A DNA stretch of 64,000 bases from Spartobacteria bacterium UBA695 (GCA_002298145.1 DBMP01000013.1:124001-188000); one strand, 5' to 3'. Positions 53,364-63,271 are shown, counted from the first letter of the stretch. Made by a program: numbers and translations. Notes: generated by a model from the sequence alone, not told the origin.

Positions 53364-53675
53364 TTAATCGAGATGAAACACTTCGGCCAGCGAATCTGAT
53401 ACTGGGCTGCTGTTGGGGTTTGTTGCCATCAGGTCGGCCATGTAGCGCCACCATCGTTGGCAGATCTCCGTTTGCGCAATGGCATCCCAGCGGGCTTCGT
53501 TTTCGATCTCAACATAGCCAAAAAGCTGGTGACGCAAGCGGTCGACGTAAATGGAATAGTTTGAAGCGCCGTGCTCTTTCAAGACATTCTCCAACTCCCT
53601 CCAAATCGGGGAATGGCGGCGCTGATATTCTTCCAATGCGTTCGCGTTAAGATGCATTAAGAAGGCTTTTCGCAT
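53364..53675 (-). CDS. rhaM: L-rhamnose mutarotase
   Basis: A 103-residue RhaM, converting alpha- and beta-L-rhamnopyranose. Conserved EEYQRRHSPIWRELENVLKEHGASNYSIYVD (active His in RRHSPIW), VEIENEARWDAIA, CQRWWRYMADLM and NPNSSPVSDSLAEVFHL. Full length. It lies 10 bases downstream of the large beta-repeat gene and 28 bases upstream of the lyase fusion, so the three probably share a transcript. Confidence 0.95.
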   Translation of the reverse strand: MRKAFLMHLNANALEEYQRRHSPIWRELENVLKEHGASNYSIYVDRLRHQLFGYVEIENEARWDAIAQTEICQRWWRYMADLMATNPNSSPVSDSLAEVFHLD

Positions 53676-53685
53676 GGTCGGGGCG

Positions 53686-56600
53686 TTATTTTATTGGCTG
53701 AGCCGATGACCTCCGGCGCTGCATCCCCAGCAACAGGCTCATTCCTCCAAGAATCATGGCCCACGTGCTGGGCTCGGGAATAGCGCTCAGGGTCACATCA
53801 TTGTAGATCCCGTCGCCGTCTGCGTTGGATGCATAGTTTAACACGTATTCCGTGCCGTTGAGGGAAAAGATATATGAACTGCCGGAATCGGTGATGGTGT
53901 AAGTCGAGCCGCTTGTAAGGATGGAGGCGAAATAACCCTGGGTGATGCTTGAGGTCCCGATGTTATCAATGAGCGTTATGGAACTGCCCACGGTCAGACC
54001 GCTCAAGCTGGTAAGATCAAGTGCGCCTGCCAGAATCACATTGCCGCTGACTTTGATTGTGTCGAACGAACCTGCGGTCGATCCCGATACTTCCATCACC
54101 AGTTTGGCGCTGGAATCCATGGTGAGATTGCCGTTGATCGTGGTGCCTCCGATGCCGCTGCCCGGTGCCAAGGTGCCGCTCAAAGAGATGTTTCCGTTGA
54201 TGATGCCCGCGCCTTGCAACAAGCCCGAGACATGAGTTTCGGCATTGACGACACCGCTGTTGCTTAACACGGCTCCGGCGGAAACGGTCAGCGAGGTTGC
54301 CGTGGTTGTGCCCGTCAAGGAGGTCGAACCGTTCTGGACCGTGACGGTGCTTGCATTATTGATGCCGCTGAGTTGGCTCGCGCCGGTGAGGGTGGTTGCG
54401 CCGAGATTCAAGCCGCTGCCGTTGATGGTGGCGCTGTTTACGGTGACATTGGCGGATACTGCGCCGCTGCCGCTCAAGACCTTGCCTTGCTGCACTGTTA
54501 CGGCACTGGTGATGGTGCCGTTGTTCACGATGTTTCCATTAAAGGCGCTGGCGGAAGCCGTTGCCCCGGCATTGATGGTGACGTTGTTTCTAAAGATAAG
54601 GCTGCCGGAGATTGTTCCACTGTTCACCACGGTGCCGTTGACAGTGCCGTTGCCATTCAATACCGCAGCGCTGGAGATGTTCACGGCGCTATTGCCGAGT
54701 GATCCGTTGACGCCGAGGGTGCCGCCGGTGACGGACGTGGCGCCGGTGTAATAGTTGCTGCCGCTCAAGATGAGGTTCCCGCCCGAAACCACGAGGCTTG
54801 TGGCGCTTGACCCATCCTTGATGGTGCCGGAGAATGTTCCGCCGTTGGTTACCGTCAAAGCCGCCGTGTTGGTTCCGTTGTTGGTTACGATGTTGGCTCC
54901 GGTGCCAGTGCTGGAGAGGCCCGCAATCGTCTGGCTGTTCCCATTGAGGTTGAAGGTGCCGGTGCTGTTGTCCGCTCCGCCCAAGGTCAGCACGGTGTCC
55001 GTTGGCAGTGCGCCGTTGGCGTTTCCGTTGACCAAAATGCCGCCGCCGTAAACCCAGGTGGGGCCGCTGTAGGTATTAGTGGCCGCGAGGGTTGTGGTTC
55101 CGCCGGTGATATAGAGATCGGAGTTCGCACTGGAACCGCTGATTGTTCCCGTGACGGTGATGCCTTTGGAGCCGCCGTCCAACACCAGGATGGTCCCGTC
55201 TTTGATGAGCGATCCCGCTAATGTCAGCAAACCGCTGCCGCTGTTTCTGATGGTGTTGAGGCCGGTGCCCAGGGCGTAGATGTTTTTGTCGAGCGTGCCT
55301 GCTACGCCGTTGTATTGCAGGGTTCCGGAGCTGGTTGCCGCAACGCCGAGCGTTACCGTGTTGCCGGAGCCTAGGGATTGAGCCGCGGTCCCGCTGGCGA
55401 CGGTTTGGAAGCCCAGCGTGCCATTTTGAACGCTGGTTGTTCCGCTATAGGTGTTAGCGCCGGACAGTAACCAATATCCGATGCCGCTTTTGACGATGGT
55501 TGTCGTTTTGGCGGCGGCCGGATCGGCGATCTGCAACCCGATGGTGTTATTCGCGGTGTTGGTGCCGGTGAGGGTGATGGTTCGATTAGCCGTTCCGGAA
55601 CCGCTGATATTGTTTCCAATGGTGCCGCCGGTGTTTGAAAATATCAAAGCTCCGGTGCCTTCGTTGTCGATGGTGCCGGCGGTGTCGATGTACATTTGCC
55701 GGTTGGTTGTGGACCCAGTGCCTGTATAGACAAGAGAAGCAGTTTTTAGCTGCAAGGCCCAGCCATCGGTTGCTGCCATGCCGGTACTGCTGGCCACTCC
55801 TCCGTTATTGAGTGAATTGACCGCCACGGTGCCTCCCGTGATGACTAATGCTCCCGTGAACGTGTTGCTGCCGGTGAGGATCAGTGTGCCAGCACCGGTT
55901 TTGGTGAGGTTATAGGCACTCGCCGCGCCGATGATGCCGTCGATCACAAGGTTGCCGCTGATGACGTTCAAGTAACGGTTGGCGGTAAGCGTAATTCCGC
56001 CGGTTCCGAGATCCAACGTCCCTCCACCGTAGTAAAAATCACCAGCCCAAATTTGGGCGTTATTGGTGGCTAATGTAATGGAGGTTCCCGATGCGGTTGC
56101 CAGAGCGCCTCCGTTGATGGTCAGGGTGCCGGTTCCCAGTGCGTAGGCGTTACCGATGGTCAACTGCCCGACGTTGACGGTGACGCCGCCGGAGAAATTG
56201 TTGGCCCCGGAAAGGGTCCATGTTCCTGATCCATTTTTAACCAGCGATGTAGCCCCTCCGTTGTCCTGAATCTGTGCCGCCAGGCTGTTGGCGGTGGAGG
56301 TGCCTGTGAGTGTCAAGGTGCGGGTCCCGGTGCCAGACATCACCAAGGCCCCGGTGTTGGTGAAGGAGATGCCGCTGCCGGAGCCGTCGATGCCGCCGCC
56401 GTTGGTCGTCACGGTAAACAGGCGGTCGGTGGAAACGGCTGCACCGGTATATTGCAGGGTGCCGCCCGCAAGGACGAGGTTTGATGCTGCGGAAGTTGAC
56501 GCGCCGATGCCGCTATTGACGCCACCGTTGGCTATCGACTGGGTGCTCAGCACGCCGGCGTTAATCGTTGTGGTTCCGGTATAGCTGTTGTTGCTATTCG

Positions 56601-57792
56601 TGAAAGCCCAGAAACCAGTTCCGTTCTTGACGATGCTCGTCGTTTTGCCAGTAGTGGGATCTCCAATTTTGAGGGCTACTGTGTTGGCTGCGGCATTGGT
56701 TCCGGTAAAAGTCAGCGTTTTATTTGCGGTTCCGGATGTGTCACCATTGTTGTCAATGACTCCCGAAGCATTGGAGAAAACCAAGGCGCCGGTGCCTTCA
56801 TTGTCAATGATGCCTGCCGTATCAATATGAAGGCTGCGGTCGGTGGTGGATCCCGTTCCCGTGTAAACCAAGGCAGCTCCGTTTTTCAACTGAAGAGCCC
56901 AGCTTGCACCGCTTGAACTACCAATGCTGCTGGCCACGCCGCCGTTGGCGAGAGTGTTCACCACCAAGGTGCCCCCCGTGACAATCGTGGCAAATCCGTA
57001 GGTGTTCAGACCTGTCAATGTCAGCGTGCCGTTACCAGTTTTGCTGATGCCGTAGGTATTCGTCCCGCTGATGACGCCCCCGATCACCAGGTTCCCATTG
57101 GTTGTTGTGATGGTGACGGAGGTATTTGCCCCGCCTCCCGTGGCGATGGACACCGCGCCGGTTCCCAAATTGAGCGTTCCGGTTCCCGAGTAGGAAAAGC
57201 TGCCAGTCCATTTCTGGGCGTTGTTGGTGGCTAGGGTTACGGCACTCCCCGAAGTGTTGTTCAAGGTTCCGTTTGAGATCACCAAGGTCCCGGCTCCCAA
57301 TGCGTAGGCGCTGTTGACAGCAAGTATGCCTTGAGAGAACGTTGTGGTTCCGCTGTAGCTATTGGAACCGGAAAGTACGAGCATGCCTGTGCCGCTCTTG
57401 GTCAGGGAGCTGGCTCCCAAACTATTATTGGAAATGTTTGCGCTGATCGTTGCTGCATCCGTATTGACGGTGATCGTGCTCGCTAGGTCGTTGGCCAGCT
57501 TCAGTGCGCCCGCAACGGTGTAACCGGTTGTCGAAAAAGTGATGTCATTGACCACGATGTCGGTCGAGGACGTCACCGTAATTCCGGTCGTCGATCCGAA
57601 TACTGCGTTGTTGTTGTTGGTCCATACCGAGCTATTCCAGTTTGCATCCGCCAAGGTCCACGATCCGCTGGCTGCCGCATTATTCCATGTTTGCGCCGTT
57701 TGCGCTTGAAGACCGGCGGAGAGCAGCAAAGACCAAGATGCAGACAACGCCACAAGGGGAAGAATGTGTTTTTTTGGGGTAGGGGTATTCAT
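53686..57792 (-). CDS. Giant autotransporter-type beta-strand-repeat protein with PEP-CTERM tail
   Basis: A 1368-residue exported protein. A signal peptide (about residues 1-31) ends LLSAGLQAQ. The body is many copies of the about 30-50-residue autotransporter-associated beta-strand repeat (K-x-G-x-G-x-L-x-L-x-G-x-N-x-Y/F-x-G patterns). The C-terminus is the sorting tail AIPEPSTWAMILGGMSLLLGMQRRR (Pro-Glu-Pro, membrane helix, Arg cluster) for exosortase-linked surface export. No beta-barrel is present, so it is not a classical autotransporter. ATG 57792 is used; 57843 would add a 17-residue leader. Regulated from the divergent palindrome region. Confidence 0.88.
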   Translation of the reverse strand: MNTPTPKKHILPLVALSASWSLLLSAGLQAQTAQTWNNAAASGSWTLADANWNSSVWTNNNNAVFGSTTGITVTSSTDIVVNDITFSTTGYTVAGALKLANDLASTITVNTDAATISANISNNSLGASSLTKSGTGMLVLSGSNSYSGTTTFSQGILAVNSAYALGAGTLVISNGTLNNTSGSAVTLATNNAQKWTGSFSYSGTGTLNLGTGAVSIATGGGANTSVTITTTNGNLVIGGVISGTNTYGISKTGNGTLTLTGLNTYGFATIVTGGTLVVNTLANGGVASSIGSSSGASWALQLKNGAALVYTGTGSTTDRSLHIDTAGIIDNEGTGALVFSNASGVIDNNGDTSGTANKTLTFTGTNAAANTVALKIGDPTTGKTTSIVKNGTGFWAFTNSNNSYTGTTTINAGVLSTQSIANGGVNSGIGASTSAASNLVLAGGTLQYTGAAVSTDRLFTVTTNGGGIDGSGSGISFTNTGALVMSGTGTRTLTLTGTSTANSLAAQIQDNGGATSLVKNGSGTWTLSGANNFSGGVTVNVGQLTIGNAYALGTGTLTINGGALATASGTSITLATNNAQIWAGDFYYGGGTLDLGTGGITLTANRYLNVISGNLVIDGIIGAASAYNLTKTGAGTLILTGSNTFTGALVITGGTVAVNSLNNGGVASSTGMAATDGWALQLKTASLVYTGTGSTTNRQMYIDTAGTIDNEGTGALIFSNTGGTIGNNISGSGTANRTITLTGTNTANNTIGLQIADPAAAKTTTIVKSGIGYWLLSGANTYSGTTSVQNGTLGFQTVASGTAAQSLGSGNTVTLGVAATSSGTLQYNGVAGTLDKNIYALGTGLNTIRNSGSGLLTLAGSLIKDGTILVLDGGSKGITVTGTISGSSANSDLYITGGTTTLAATNTYSGPTWVYGGGILVNGNANGALPTDTVLTLGGADNSTGTFNLNGNSQTIAGLSSTGTGANIVTNNGTNTAALTVTNGGTFSGTIKDGSSATSLVVSGGNLILSGSNYYTGATSVTGGTLGVNGSLGNSAVNISSAAVLNGNGTVNGTVVNSGTISGSLIFRNNVTINAGATASASAFNGNIVNNGTITSAVTVQQGKVLSGSGAVSANVTVNSATINGSGLNLGATTLTGASQLSGINNASTVTVQNGSTSLTGTTTATSLTVSAGAVLSNSGVVNAETHVSGLLQGAGIINGNISLSGTLAPGSGIGGTTINGNLTMDSSAKLVMEVSGSTAGSFDTIKVSGNVILAGALDLTSLSGLTVGSSITLIDNIGTSSITQGYFASILTSGSTYTITDSGSSYIFSLNGTEYVLNYASNADGDGIYNDVTLSAIPEPSTWAMILGGMSLLLGMQRRRSSAQPIK

Positions 57793-57814
57793 GGGGTTTT
57801 CCGAATTTCCTTTT

Positions 57815-57843
57815 TCTGTAACTGGAACGTTCCAATTTGTCAA
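57815..57843 (-). promoter_or_regulatory. Promoter of the beta-repeat/rhaM/lyase operon with operator in its spacer
   Basis: On the minus strand: -35 TTGACA (57838-57843), 17-base spacer, -10-like TACAGA (57815-57820). The spacer holds the perfect palindrome TGGAACGTTCCA (57823-57834). A LacI-type repressor binding there would block RNA polymerase (inference). Confidence 0.6.
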
Positions 57844-57892
57844 TGGGTTCTTTTCGCGATTTGGTGCAGGTAAGGTTGAACGGATTTGAATA

Positions 57893-57921
57893 TTGACAAC
57901 TGGAACGTTCCATAAGATATT
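57893..57921 (+). promoter_or_regulatory. Promoter of the MFS/Verru_Chthon-A operon with operator in its spacer
   Basis: On the plus strand: -35 TTGACA (57893-57898), 17-base spacer, -10-like GATATT (57916-57921). The spacer holds the identical palindrome TGGAACGTTCCA (57901-57912). The two palindromes are 78 bases apart, which would also allow looping. Confidence 0.65.
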
Positions 57922-57967
57922 GGGTTTGCACGCTCGTGCATCCCCCTTTCTTTCCCCTCGTTCACTT

Positions 57968-59440
57968 ATGCCGATCCCTTCCTCCGCGTCCGTTTCCCGT
58001 CAGCCTAAAGTTTACCATTGCGGAACGCTTACCTATACAAGCAGACACCTTTTTATCCTCTTTTTCTGGCTGCTGTGGGGGGACTTTTGCTACATGCTGA
58101 TGGAGACGGTGACGCCCAGCATCATGCCGTTGAAATTTCGTTCCCTTGGCGCGTCGAACATGGAAATCGGACTGATTCTCGGGACGATTCCCGCGGTTGT
58201 TTACTCTATCCTAAACCCGATCATCAGTTTCAAGAGCGACCGCTATCGCAGCCCCCTCGGGCGGCGAATTCCGTTCATTCTTTATACTCTTCCGTTTCTG
58301 GTATGTTGCTTGATCTGTCTGGGTTTTGGTGACCGGATTGGGTACTGGCTTCACGCACATTTGCCGGGGGTGAACCGCCTTTCGCCCAACACATTAGCGA
58401 TCTGGACCATCGGGGGGCTGATGGTGATGTTCACCTTTTTCAATACCTTTGTCACCTCGATCTTTTGGTATCTATTTAACGACGTTGTGCCGGACCACCT
58501 GCTAGCGCGTTTTATGTCGTGGTTTCGCATGATTTCCATGCTCTCGACGACGCTCTATAATTTTTGCATATTCCGTTTTGCCAACACGCATACAACGGAA
58601 ATTCTCGTGGGAGCCGCTGTGCTTTATTTCGTTGGATTTGGGCTGATGTGCCGCAATATTCGCGAGGGGGAGTACCCGCCGCCGCCCCCGTATGTTGACG
58701 GTGAAACGGGGCCGTTCTCAGCGATGAAAACGTATGCAAAGGAGTGCCTGACGATACGGCATTACTGGTATCAATGGATCGCGTCGTTCTTATATGCCTT
58801 GGCGACGGGAATTGGAACCTTCGGCCTGTTCTTTAATCTCGCGATCGGTCTCGATTTGGAGAAAATCGGTTACATCAACGGTTGCAATAATCTGCTGACC
58901 GCCGTTCTTGTTTTGGGAACCGGCTGGCTGGCCGATCGATACCATCCATTCCGGGTGGTCATCGGGGGCCTCTGCTTTGATCTGTTTCTGGCGCTTCCGA
59001 TAACAATGATCTGGATTTTTTGGCATCCCTCGGGGCAGGTGGCGTTTTGGGTGGCATTGGCCATCAGCCTCGGGCTTTCCGCGCCGTACCAGGCCATGTG
59101 GGCCATGTCGGACCCACCTCTTTTGATGCGCCTTTTCCCTCGGGAGCGGTATGGTCAATTCTGCTCGACCAACGCGATTTGGCGCTCCATGGGCAATGTG
59201 ATTGGCGGGGGATTGGCGGGCGGTTTCCTCGACTTGGTGGGGCATTGGGTCGGCAAAGAACAGTCTTACTTTTACATTCCCGTGTGGCTTCTTTTATTTA
59301 AAATTCCTACGTTGTTTTGCTTTCTTAAACTATTCAAAAGCTGGAAGCACCTCGGGGGCGATGATGCTTATAAACCGCCGATGATTGCTTCAAAAGAAAC
59401 CTCCGGTAGCGCTGCTGAAACCGTACCTGGAAGATGTTGA
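57968..59440 (+). CDS. MFS sugar transporter (SLC45/GPH-like)
   Basis: A 490-residue protein with about 12 membrane helices. It has the major-facilitator loop SDRYRSPLGRRIPFILYTLPF after helix 2-3, a second-half GWLADRYHPFRVVIGG and the half-repeat symmetry of MFS carriers. The pattern is closest to sucrose/disaccharide-type (SLC45 or GPH) transporters. ATG 57968 starts a normal cytosolic leader. Divergent to the beta-repeat gene. It probably imports the sugar or oligosaccharide released by the lyases of this region. Confidence 0.82.
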   Translation: MPIPSSASVSRQPKVYHCGTLTYTSRHLFILFFWLLWGDFCYMLMETVTPSIMPLKFRSLGASNMEIGLILGTIPAVVYSILNPIISFKSDRYRSPLGRRIPFILYTLPFLVCCLICLGFGDRIGYWLHAHLPGVNRLSPNTLAIWTIGGLMVMFTFFNTFVTSIFWYLFNDVVPDHLLARFMSWFRMISMLSTTLYNFCIFRFANTHTTEILVGAAVLYFVGFGLMCRNIREGEYPPPPPYVDGETGPFSAMKTYAKECLTIRHYWYQWIASFLYALATGIGTFGLFFNLAIGLDLEKIGYINGCNNLLTAVLVLGTGWLADRYHPFRVVIGGLCFDLFLALPITMIWIFWHPSGQVAFWVALAISLGLSAPYQAMWAMSDPPLLMRLFPRERYGQFCSTNAIWRSMGNVIGGGLAGGFLDLVGHWVGKEQSYFYIPVWLLLFKIPTLFCFLKLFKSWKHLGGDDAYKPPMIASKETSGSAAETVPGRC

Positions 59441-59474
59441 TGAAGGAGCATTTTAAAACTAAAATTCCTTTGCC

Positions 59475-62400
59475 ATGAAGCCCCCAAATTTTGCCTCGGA
59501 ACCAATGGGTCACGACCATCGGGGGTCGGCCCTGGTCATTATCCTTTCCGCGCTCATACTCGTTTCGGCACTCGTGGTTGCCTATATCTCGCAAAGCACG
59601 CTCAGCCGCAGCGTTTCGTTTTCAAGTGCTGGTCAATACAGTGCCGAATGTGTGGCGCAGACCGGGCTCGATACGATTGTGGGCGATCTCAAGGACGAGA
59701 TCATCGCGGGCTCTACGGCATCCTCCACCAATTCGGTGGTCATTTACCTGCCCAACAGTAATTTCACGGCGACGCCCTGCCGCGTTGCGGATGACGGGTT
59801 CGCCAACGTCGTCAAACGCAGCGCCAGCGGCGAAGCGTTTTGGAAGGGCTCGTCTTTTGGTGCTTTGCCATCGGCTCCATTACGGGCCTTTGAAGGAAGC
59901 AGCACGGGAAGCGCCTCAGCCAATGGCCGCTTTATTGCCGCGGATCGATGGAATGCACCCTACCTGCTTTCCGGATCGACCGCGCCGAGCGGTTTCGTCT
60001 CGCCCGATTGGATCGTGGTGACGCGCGGAGGTGTCGTCAGCGGGAGCCTTCCGGTCATGACTGAACTTTCGAATAAGGACGTTTCCAATAACAAATTTGC
60101 GGTGGGGCGCTTCGCCTACATGATTTACGACGAAGGGGGGCTGTTGGACGTGAACGTGGCGGGTTATCCCGCCGGTTCCAGCAGCGATTTTACGTCCCGC
60201 CGGGGCGTGTTGCCGCAAGTTGGATTGGAGAACCTCACGGGCATGAGCGCTGCGGGGGCCTCCGCCCTTGTGAACTGGCGCAACCAAGGCAGCGTGGGCA
60301 ATTATGCCAATTATGTGCTTTCCGATACCACTGGATTCGCATTGGTGGCCAGTGGAGATCAGCTCTTTGTCAGCCGCCAGGATCTCATTACCTACACAAA
60401 GAAGAACCCTGGCCAGATGTCGACGGATGCCTTGCCATATTTGGGAACTTTTACCCGGGAGCTCAACGCGCCGACCTTCATCCCGGTTTACTCATCTACA
60501 GTTCAGTCGGGCTATCCCGCTTATGGCCAAGATGCCAATATTAATCCGAACCTGATCAACACGCGGATTACCAAGACGTTCACCCGGGATAGTGATGGTA
60601 CGACCGCGAATATTGGGGAGCCGTTCCTAAAATACCGTTTCCCATTAAGCCGCCTTGCGTTGATTACCGACAGTGCTACGGCAACTGGAACGAGCACGGA
60701 TATCTATAAATATTTCGGCTTGGAGCGGTCCTCCGCAACCCAGCCTTGGATTTACCGCTCCGGAGCCAGTCAAATTATGACGCTTGCGCAGATCGCCGCT
60801 TCGGGGCGCGAACCGGATTTCTTCGAATTGCTGCAAGCGGGTATCAAGCTCGGATCGCTGGGGCAGGGGGCCAGAACCTCCATTTCGCGTGGGAGCAGTT
60901 CAGGCTCCAAATCCCCGCTGGATACGAGCGCGTATTATCAAATCATTCAAATCGGCGCCAATCTCATCGACCAATACGATACCGATTCCTACCCCACGTG
61001 GATCCGCTTTAATGGCACCAATTTCTATGGTATTGAAAATCTGCCCTATATCGAACGGGTATGGGAAACCTCCTACACCATTTCTACCAGCGGTTCCACC
61101 ACCACCTATGGCCTGTGGTATCAACCGCAGGTGTGGAATCCGCATAACCAGTCCATCGGAACTGGTGGAACAAAGCCTACCCAGTTTGCCTTTTGCAGTA
61201 GCGGAACGGCCTCCGCTGCCCTCCAGATCGTTGCCACCACCTCAACGACAACGACCGTCAGTTCCGCACCCCGGGATCTCCAAACCTCCGGAACCATTAC
61301 CTTTAACGACAGCTCGTCATTCACCTCTCCGACGTATCTGGACAGTTCCAATGCCAGCGGCGGCGAATCGGTTTACAACAATCACATCGGCATCCGCGTC
61401 AATACCATAACGATCTCCAACCCCGTCCCCTCCGGTTCCTATCGGATGTACGCTATACCGACATCTGTTACCCACCAACTGCTGTACCAAAAAGCTGGGG
61501 CGTGGTACCCCTATTGTGAAATCAAGAACTTGCACGCGGGCGGTGTGACCAGAGACCCCAGGAACTCCTATCTCAACAGTGTTTTTGAATTACGGCCTGA
61601 CCCCCGCACCGACCGCTTCGGGGTATTCGAAACCTTCCTCGGCAGCGGTGAAACGATGACGCAGACCATCCGGCCTAATGCCGGTAATGGCAAATCCATT
61701 CCACAAAGCGGAGGCGGCTTATATTCCGGCAGTTCCGATGGCTGGTACAATTCCGCATCGGACGGGAATCCCTACATGGGGTGCCTTAGCGACAACAAAG
61801 GCGTTCTCAAATATGCCGATCCGGACGGAGTTATTCGCCTGGCAGACGGGGCCTATACTAATGGAGCCACCAGTTCCGGCGGCTACCCCCTTTCCAAAGA
61901 CACGAGTTCGCTGCCAATCATCCTCAACCGGCCTTTTCGATCCGTGGCAGAGATGGGTTACGCTTTTCGCGATCAACCGTGGAAACACATCGACTTTTGC
62001 ACCGCCAATAGCGGCGATGCCGCATTGCTCGATCTATTTTGCCTCAACGAATCCCCGCGCCCTGCGAACACCGCAGTCTCCACCGATCCGGTGCCGATCG
62101 CGGGGAGGCTGAACCTCAATACGCAACAACGCGCCGTTCTCAAAGCCGTAATCAAGGGCGTAATCAAAACCGAGGAAACGAACGACACCGTTGCCGACAC
62201 TGATGCGGACACACTCGCGGGAACGTTGGTCGCGTTGACTAGTTCCAGCAACACGCTGAAAGGCCCTTTGCTTAACCGCGCAGAGCTTGTTACAAAATGG
62301 ATCGGCGACACTGCGGCGATTCCCGCTACTTCGCAGGATTCCATTATCAAGCGCCGCAGGGAAGCGGCCATCCGAGCTTTGGCTGATGTCGGCAACACCC

Positions 62401-62573
62401 GCACATGGAATCTCCTCATCGACATGATTGCACAAAGCGGCCGCTATCCATCCAACGCGGCCTCGATTGATCAATTCAATGTCGCCGGAGAAAAGCGGTA
62501 CTGGTTGCATGTTGCCATCGACCGCTATACCGGCAAAGTCATCGCCAAGTATCTCGAACCCGTTTATGAGTAA
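59475..62573 (+). CDS. Verru_Chthon cassette protein A-like pseudopilin-type protein
   Basis: A 1032-residue protein with an N-terminal pilin-like helix (RGSALVIILSALILVSALVVAYISQS, about residues 16-41) behind a short basic leader. A long, Ser/Thr/Asn-rich extracellular part follows (AYMIYDEGGLLDVNVAGYP near 220; GRLNLNTQQRAVLKAVIKG near 880). This resembles the Verru_Chthon cassette A family described in Verrucomicrobium/Chthoniobacter, where it usually comes with B-D proteins. Those partners are not in the window. Function unknown, perhaps a type-II-secretion/pilus-like surface fibre. Stop overlaps the next ATG (62566). Confidence 0.7.
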   Translation: MKPPNFASEPMGHDHRGSALVIILSALILVSALVVAYISQSTLSRSVSFSSAGQYSAECVAQTGLDTIVGDLKDEIIAGSTASSTNSVVIYLPNSNFTATPCRVADDGFANVVKRSASGEAFWKGSSFGALPSAPLRAFEGSSTGSASANGRFIAADRWNAPYLLSGSTAPSGFVSPDWIVVTRGGVVSGSLPVMTELSNKDVSNNKFAVGRFAYMIYDEGGLLDVNVAGYPAGSSSDFTSRRGVLPQVGLENLTGMSAAGASALVNWRNQGSVGNYANYVLSDTTGFALVASGDQLFVSRQDLITYTKKNPGQMSTDALPYLGTFTRELNAPTFIPVYSSTVQSGYPAYGQDANINPNLINTRITKTFTRDSDGTTANIGEPFLKYRFPLSRLALITDSATATGTSTDIYKYFGLERSSATQPWIYRSGASQIMTLAQIAASGREPDFFELLQAGIKLGSLGQGARTSISRGSSSGSKSPLDTSAYYQIIQIGANLIDQYDTDSYPTWIRFNGTNFYGIENLPYIERVWETSYTISTSGSTTTYGLWYQPQVWNPHNQSIGTGGTKPTQFAFCSSGTASAALQIVATTSTTTTVSSAPRDLQTSGTITFNDSSSFTSPTYLDSSNASGGESVYNNHIGIRVNTITISNPVPSGSYRMYAIPTSVTHQLLYQKAGAWYPYCEIKNLHAGGVTRDPRNSYLNSVFELRPDPRTDRFGVFETFLGSGETMTQTIRPNAGNGKSIPQSGGGLYSGSSDGWYNSASDGNPYMGCLSDNKGVLKYADPDGVIRLADGAYTNGATSSGGYPLSKDTSSLPIILNRPFRSVAEMGYAFRDQPWKHIDFCTANSGDAALLDLFCLNESPRPANTAVSTDPVPIAGRLNLNTQQRAVLKAVIKGVIKTEETNDTVADTDADTLAGTLVALTSSSNTLKGPLLNRAELVTKWIGDTAAIPATSQDSIIKRRREAAIRALADVGNTRTWNLLIDMIAQSGRYPSNAASIDQFNVAGEKRYWLHVAIDRYTGKVIAKYLEPVYE

Positions 62574-63225
62574 GCTTCCCGTATTCCCCTGCCTTCTCAT
62601 GGTATGGAGTGCAACGTTTCATGCAGAAGCCCAGCAAACGCCGGAACCCGCCCCGCCTTATGTCAGAAACGCGCCGGGCATGGCGTCGTGGAAGATCACG
62701 GTTTCCCGATGCAAATCGGCTTCGCCAGAGGCTGAAAGCGGAGAGATCGCAGCGAGGGAAATTGATGTCATAAAAACAGCCACCATTCGTCACGAACTCG
62801 TTTTCTCCGGTTCGGGACAAACCTCCGAGCGTTGGTTTTGCTCTGGAATCGTTCTATTGACTGGCAGCGGGAGCTCCATTCTTGTGGCCGATAGCCGGGA
62901 TGAGAACGTGAAGCAAATGGTTCCCAACTATGCGGCGTCCGATTTTCCCGAACTTCTCTGGATTGTCCGATCGTGCTATGCCGGGGTGCAAAAATTTGGT
63001 GCCGCGGTTTGCTATTACTACGCGGAACCCTCGGGAGTGCGGCAAGCGTGGATCGATCGCACGACCGGGATGCCGGTTGCTTATTGCGCCGGAGGTATTC
63101 TCCAAAACTATCTATTCCAGGAACCGCCGGCACGGCTCCTTGAGCTTCCCATTCCCGTTCAAAAAGCGCTCAAGGATTTTAACGCGGCCCGGGACCTCTC
63201 CCATCACGAGGCGAAATATAATTAG
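62566..63225 (+). CDS. Secreted hypothetical protein
   Basis: A 219-residue protein with a signal peptide (KLPVFPCLLMVWSATFHAEAQQ) and no recognised family. It contains ASWKITVSRCKSASPEA, HELVFSGSGQTSERWFCSGIVLLTG and YAEPSGVRQAWIDRTTGMPVAYCAGG. Its start lies inside the last codons of the Verru_Chthon-A gene, so it is co-translated with it and may be an accessory to that surface protein. It is convergent with the glycosidase-like gene at the window end. Confidence 0.6.
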   Translation: MSKLPVFPCLLMVWSATFHAEAQQTPEPAPPYVRNAPGMASWKITVSRCKSASPEAESGEIAAREIDVIKTATIRHELVFSGSGQTSERWFCSGIVLLTGSGSSILVADSRDENVKQMVPNYAASDFPELLWIVRSCYAGVQKFGAAVCYYYAEPSGVRQAWIDRTTGMPVAYCAGGILQNYLFQEPPARLLELPIPVQKALKDFNAARDLSHHEAKYN

Positions 63226-63271
63226 GCTGCCGCAACCTATCCATTCTGCTCAATCGGGAGACCGGGCGTGC

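Noticed and set aside
53942..56830. Several 80-170-codon Val/Pro-rich frames on the plus strand opposite the beta-repeat gene
   Set aside because: They arise from the antisense of Gly/Thr/Asn repeat codons and show no start context or domain.
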